The notes beneath the pieces were generated by a model. That model had not been told where the DNA came from. It worked only from the letters and a program-made list of their open reading frames with translations, and ran no database searches. A stretch of 64,000 bases of DNA from an uncultured Collinsella sp. (lineage in GTDB: Bacteria; Actinomycetota; Coriobacteriia; Coriobacteriales; Coriobacteriaceae), in assembly GCA_902465105.1 (NCBI GenBank), contig CABQLM010000003.1:13895-77894 (forward strand), read 5' to 3'. Positions 60,497 to 64,000 of this stretch are shown here, in pieces. The stretch's first letter is position 1. Every line of letters starts with the position of its first letter. Made by a program: the position numbers and the translations under genes.

Positions 60497-60540
60497 AGCG
60501 ATCCGATCGTTTGAGCGTAGTTTGGGCTAGAAAAGCTATC

Positions 60541-60674
60541 GGTTTCGGAAGTGCGGGGAAAAAGACAAACAGGTCAACCACAAGCGGTATTTAAGCCAAC
60601 TTTATCAGGGGTTTTGTTGAAATAAAAGGGCTTGTGCTCGGAGGTAAGCAATTTTTCCCCGCACTTCCGAAACC
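60541..60674. mobile_element. 134-bp element with 23-bp perfect inverted ends
   Basis: GGTTTCGGAAGTGCGGGG plus AAAAA (60541-60563) is exactly repeated in inverse at 60652-60674. The 88-bp centre is AT-rich with no gene. Confidence 0.65.
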
Positions 60675-60853
60675 GCGGTCGACTTAGACCTTGCTAAAAC
60701 GATTTATCAGCCCTGCGTGAGGTGTGGGTTTTCCACCGGGCGAACACTTTTAGCGCTTGGGGCTTTATTTTTTTGGGCCTCGGAGGGCGGATTTCGCGCT
60801 TTTGGTAATGAAATGGGTGCGTGCCATGCCGTGCGGCAGGCATCGGCGCACAG

Positions 60854-60891
60854 AAAAAGGGCCCGGAAGGCTTTGCCTTCCGGGCCCTTTG
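60854..60891 (-). terminator. Terminator of pyk
   Basis: AAAGGGCCCGGAAGGC/GCCTTCCGGGCCCTTT with minus-strand TTTTTC after it. Confidence 0.9.
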
Positions 60892-60918
60892 CAATGCAAA
60901 TCTGCTTGCAAGTGCGAT

Positions 60919-62379
60919 TTAGCGCACCTGAGCGACGTAAGCGACGTTGGTCGAGGAGACCTTGTCCTCGAGCTGGACGCTCATGCGGGGGTCGCCGGCG
61001 GTAGCGACGGTCAGATCGCCAGCCTCGACGTAGCCGAGCTCCTTAGCGGTCTCGATCGCCTTGACGATCGTGCCGTTGACGGTGCCCTGGGTAATCTCGG
61101 CCTGGTGCGGGATAACGCCCCAGTACATGATCATCTGCTGGACGGCCCACTCGTGGCGGGAGAACGCGCAGATCGGCATGTTGGGACGGAAGTGCGAGAT
61201 CAGGCGAGCGGTACGACCGGTGGTCGTCGGCACGGTGATGCACTTGGCGCCAACGGTGGTGGCCATGTTCACAGCGGACATACCCACAACGTTGTTCACA
61301 ACGCGGGTACCATGAGCGTCAGCCGGAACCTCGAGCGGAGCGTGGGCCGGGAGGTACTTCTCGGTCTCGAGAGCAATGCTGGCCTGCATCTTAACGGCCT
61401 CGACCGGGTACTTACCGGCAGCGGACTCGCCGGACAGCATGACGGCGTCGGTGCCGTCATAGATGGCGTTTGCAACGTCGGCAACCTCAGCGCGCGTCGG
61501 GCGCGGGTTCTGCTGCATGGAGTCGAGCATCTGCGTAGCGGTGATGACGGGCTTGTAGGCCGCGTTGCACTTGGCGATGATCTCTTTCTGGATGTGCGGA
61601 ACGAGCTCGGGCTTGATCTCGATGCCCAGGTCGCCACGGGCGACCATGATGCCGTCGGAAGCCTCGAGAATCTCGTCGAAGTTCTCGACGCCCAGGGCGC
61701 ACTCGATCTTCGGGAAAATCGTCACGTGCTCGCCGCCGTTCTCGCGGCAAAGCTCGCGGATGCCGCGGACGGACTCGCCGTCACGGATGAAGGAAGCGGC
61801 GATGTAGTCGATGTTCTCGGTCAGGCCAAAGAGGATGTCCTGACGATCGCGCTCGGTGATGGCGGGCAGCGAGATGTTGACGTTGGGCATGTTGACGCCC
61901 TTGCGCTCGCCGATCAGGCCGTCGTTCTTGACGACGCAGGTCATGTCCTGGCCGCTGACGGACTCGACCTCGAGGGCAACCAGGCCGTCGTCGATCAGGA
62001 TAAGGGAGCCCTTCTCGACCTCGGAGGGCAGAGCCAGGTAGTCGAGGGAGATGTGCTCAGCGGTGCCGTGGAAATCCTCGGACGTGGGCTGAGCGGTGAC
62101 GACGATCTTGTCGCCGGTCTTGACGGCAACCTTCTTGCCGTCGACCAGAAGGCCGGTGCGGACCTCGGGGCCCTTGGTGTCGAGCAGGATGCCGACGGGC
62201 ATACCGAGCTCCTTGGAAATACGACGGACGCGCTCGATGCGACCGTGGTGCTCGTCGTAGGATCCGTGCGAGAAGTTAAAACGGGCGACGTTCATGCCCG
62301 CCTTGATCATCTCGCGGATGGTCTCGTCGCTATCGCAGGCGGGACCCATGGTGCATACAATCTTGGTGCGCTTGTACAT
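60919..62379 (-). CDS. pyk: Pyruvate kinase
   Basis: Final glycolytic step, phosphoenolpyruvate + ADP to pyruvate + ATP (486 aa). KRTKIVCTMGPAC start, NFSHGSYDEHHGRI, IFPKIECALGVENFDEIL (catalytic Lys), MVARGDLGIEI and TATQMLDSM are all conserved; the B domain is inserted about residues 70-170. Ends without the PEP-utiliser C-terminal extension found in some Gram-positives. ATG with GGAGGT upstream. Confidence 0.97.
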   Translation of the reverse strand: MYKRTKIVCTMGPACDSDETIREMIKAGMNVARFNFSHGSYDEHHGRIERVRRISKELGMPVGILLDTKGPEVRTGLLVDGKKVAVKTGDKIVVTAQPTSEDFHGTAEHISLDYLALPSEVEKGSLILIDDGLVALEVESVSGQDMTCVVKNDGLIGERKGVNMPNVNISLPAITERDRQDILFGLTENIDYIAASFIRDGESVRGIRELCRENGGEHVTIFPKIECALGVENFDEILEASDGIMVARGDLGIEIKPELVPHIQKEIIAKCNAAYKPVITATQMLDSMQQNPRPTRAEVADVANAIYDGTDAVMLSGESAAGKYPVEAVKMQASIALETEKYLPAHAPLEVPADAHGTRVVNNVVGMSAVNMATTVGAKCITVPTTTGRTARLISHFRPNMPICAFSRHEWAVQQMIMYWGVIPHQAEITQGTVNGTIVKAIETAKELGYVEAGDLTVATAGDPRMSVQLEDKVSSTNVAYVAQVR

Positions 62380-62690
62380 TCAGACCTCCATCTGACATCG
62401 TCTTGCGCCGATAGATAAACCATAAGAAATAAAATCGAGTTGATTATAACGAAATGACGACCGAATACCCCCAAAAATCGACCGTATGCCGAATTAGAAG
62501 TTCATTTTTTGCGGGGAAAACGGTAAACGAAAAACATTTACCAAGCGGTCTTACCGCTGCTATCTGCGGAATATTTCAGTTTGCCGATGCGCCGAAGAAA
62601 AAACGTTTTATCAATCTTGAGCATCACACTGTCTGCACCGTTGCGCCTGTGCCGTGTTTCCAGACGGAATGTTTTGGCTAGACCCGCCGC
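62380..62690. other. Intergenic between divergent pyk and ATPase genes
   Basis: AT-rich around 62420-62450 (minus strand TTATAAT at about 62449-62443 is a plausible pyk -10). No gene or repeat recognised in the remainder. Confidence 0.35.
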
Positions 62691-62692
62691 TT

Positions 62693-62821
62693 TGGGGTAC
62701 CATAGCCCCACTATCAACTGCCGCTCAGCACGGCAGCCTTGATGAGCCCTTGCCCTTCTCCTGGGAATTATGATCGGGCATCAATCTGCTGAGTGGCTCG
62801 AATCCCAGGAGGGGACTCTAT
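62693..62821 (+). ncRNA. Candidate structured regulatory leader of the P-type ATPase
   Basis: Pairings visible: GGGG-TACCATAG-CCCC (62694-62709). CTGCCG/CGGCAG (62718-62736) with seven-base loop CTCAGCA, which is exactly complementary to TGCTGAG at 62787-62793. TTGATG..CCC (62739-62749) faces GGGCATCAA (62776-62784). CTCCTGGGA (62758-62766) faces TCCCAGGAG (62803-62811), which covers the Shine-Dalgarno AGGAGG. Together they form a pseudoknotted fold that could hide the ribosome site. It does not match any riboswitch consensus I know. Confidence 0.5.
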
Positions 62822-64000
62822 ATGCAAAAGGAATACCTGTCCGCCGCGGCGGAGGTGCTCAGCGACCAGGGCGTCGATGAGAACCTTGGCCTGAGCGACA
62901 ACGAGGCGTCGTCGCGTCTCGCCAAGACAGGCCCTAACAAGCTCGAGGAAGCCGAGAAGACGCCGTTGTGGAAGCGCTTCTTTGAGCAGATGGCCGACCC
63001 CATGGTCATCATGCTGATCGTTGCCGCCGTCATTAGCGCGCTCACGGGCATGGTTAAGGGCGAGGCGGACTTTGCCGATGTCGCCATCATCATGTTCGTC
63101 GTTATCGTCAACTCGGTGCTGGGCGTGGTCCAGGAGGCCAAAAGCGAGGAGGCCCTTGAGGCCCTTCAGGAGATGAGCGCGGCGCAGTCCAAGGTTCTGC
63201 GCGACGGCAAACTCGTGCACCTGCCGAGCGCCGAGCTCGTGCCCGGCGACGTGATCATGCTCGAGGCGGGCGACTCCGTCCCGGCCGACTGCCGCGTGCT
63301 CGAGAGTGCCACGATGAAGATCGAAGAGGCCGCACTCACCGGCGAGTCCGTGCCGGTCGAGAAACACGCCAACGTGATCGAGCTTGCCGCGGGCACCGAT
63401 GACGTGCCGCTCGGCGACCGCAAGAACATGTGCTACATGGGCTCCACCGTTGTGTACGGCCGTGGCCGCGCTGTCGTGGTCGGCACCGGCATGGATACCG
63501 AGATGGGCAAGATCGCCGGTGCCCTGGCCGAGGCCAAGGAAGAGCTTACGCCGCTGCAGGTGAAGCTCGCCGAGCTCAGTCGCATCCTTACCATTATGGT
63601 TATCGTCATCTGCGTCGTGATCTTTGGCGTCGACATCGTCCGCCACGGCGTGGGCAACGTTCTCACCGACCCAACGGCCCTGCTCGACACCTTTATGGTC
63701 GCCGTCTCGCTCGCCGTCGCCGCCATCCCCGAGGGCCTGGTCGCCGTCGTGACCATCGTGCTGTCGCTTGGCGTGACCAAGATGGCCAAGCGCCAGGCAA
63801 TCATCCGTAAGCTCTCTGCCGTCGAGACCCTCGGCTGCACGCAGACCATCTGCTCCGACAAGACCGGCACGCTTACCCAAAATAAGATGACCGTCGTCAA
63901 GCATGAGCTCGCCGCGCCTAAGGAGAAGTTCCTGGCCGGCATGGCCCTGTGCTCCGATGCTCAGTGGGACGAGGAGCTGGGCGAGGCCGTGGGCGAGCCC
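62822..64000 (+). CDS. P-type cation ATPase, Ca2+-transporting type (truncated by window end)
   Basis: The first 393 residues are visible, open to the last base. N-terminal cation-ATPase domain, membrane helices M1-M2 (about 58-95), actuator loop with LTGES (about 174-178), M3-M4 with AAIPEGLVAVVTIVLSLG (PEGL motif of IIA Ca2+ pumps), and the phosphorylation site DKTGTLT at Asp346. PEGLP-like sequence points to Ca2+ export rather than heavy metals. RBS AGGAGG is in a predicted stem of the leader. Confidence 0.92.
   Translation, partial: MQKEYLSAAAEVLSDQGVDENLGLSDNEASSRLAKTGPNKLEEAEKTPLWKRFFEQMADPMVIMLIVAAVISALTGMVKGEADFADVAIIMFVVIVNSVLGVVQEAKSEEALEALQEMSAAQSKVLRDGKLVHLPSAELVPGDVIMLEAGDSVPADCRVLESATMKIEEAALTGESVPVEKHANVIELAAGTDDVPLGDRKNMCYMGSTVVYGRGRAVVVGTGMDTEMGKIAGALAEAKEELTPLQVKLAELSRILTIMVIVICVVIFGVDIVRHGVGNVLTDPTALLDTFMVAVSLAVAAIPEGLVAVVTIVLSLGVTKMAKRQAIIRKLSAVETLGCTQTICSDKTGTLTQNKMTVVKHELAAPKEKFLAGMALCSDAQWDEELGEAVGEP

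Noticed and set aside
60757-62418. 553-codon plus-strand frame opposite pyk
   Set aside because: It is the antisense shadow of a strongly conserved pyruvate kinase; Asp/Leu/Val/Gly repetition is typical of such mirror frames in GC-rich genes.
62693-62821. Fluoride (crcB), yybP-ykoY manganese or NiCo riboswitch before the ATPase
   Set aside because: AACTGCC hairpin followed by TTGATG is reminiscent of the fluoride class, but its loop-to-3' pseudoknot sequence is absent. The yybP-ykoY loop sequences (GGGGAGUAG, CGCCUCAC) and the NiCo four-way junction are also missing, so I call it only a candidate structure.

Overview
The window reads as chromosomal DNA of a Collinsella-like gut actinobacterium (Coriobacteriia, close to C. 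aerofaciens). This assignment comes from the GC-rich coding sequence, long Asp/Glu/Ala-rich ORFs, AAGGAG-type ribosome binding sites, mannose-family PTS, rubrerythrin (anaerobe), T-box-controlled pheS and generally low-GC intergenic spacers. It is inference from gene content; no 16S gene is present. I count about 50 protein genes, two tRNAs (Asp-GTC, Val-GAC), one T-box and one candidate structured leader in front of a P-type ATPase.

Layout. 1-2.8 kb: end of an unidentified gene, then a LytS/LytTR two-component pair and an MJ0936-type phosphodiesterase. 3-8 kb: tRNA-Asp, an Rrf2 regulator with a MutY-like glycosylase, rubrerythrin and two small membrane proteins. 7.9-18.5 kb: housekeeping block (rmuC, ABC exporter, nth, mfd, PAP2 phosphatase, threonine aldolase, acetyltransferase). 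18.6-26.7 kb: a sugar-amine locus with a GntR regulator, an FrlB-like SIS protein, an EamA transporter, PTS EIIAB-EIIC-EIID of the mannose family, a second SIS protein and a HAD phosphatase. 27-33.3 kb: YitT protein, GntR, recQ, GntR and a third SIS protein. 33.6-39.8 kb: 2-hydroxyacid dehydrogenase, metA, 5-formyl-THF cyclo-ligase and a large M16C peptidase. 40-46.3 kb: accessory stretch (AlbA_2 ATP-binding protein behind GAGAGATAA repeats, HNH endonuclease, zinc-ribbon, DUF5710 and nuclease-like proteins). 46.7-64 kb: tRNA-Val, EamA, glmM, M32 peptidase, T-box-pheS-pheT, cbiMQO with a NikR-like palindrome, a PLC-like protein, a second nuclease-like protein, pyk and the start of a Ca2+-type ATPase cut by the window end.

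How the genes work together. The clearest system is the 18.6-33.3 kb region. A mannose-type PTS would import and phosphorylate a substrate that FrlB/GfrE/GfrF-type deglycases split. This fits Amadori compounds such as fructoselysine or glucoselysine, products of heated food that reach the gut. Three FrlB-like paralogues and three GntR/UTRA regulators, each near its own short repeated operator-like sequences, suggest several related substrates handled in parallel. The Ni/Co ECF transporter, the T-box and the ATPase leader are separate metal- or amino-acid-responsive units.

The non-coding DNA is the most unusual part. Nearly every gap over 150 bp contains an inverted repeat. At least ten different palindromic or terminal-inverted-repeat families occur, several in 2-5 copies, including a 180-bp element present twice at identical length and a 3'-UTR element whose stem sequences change while pairing is kept.
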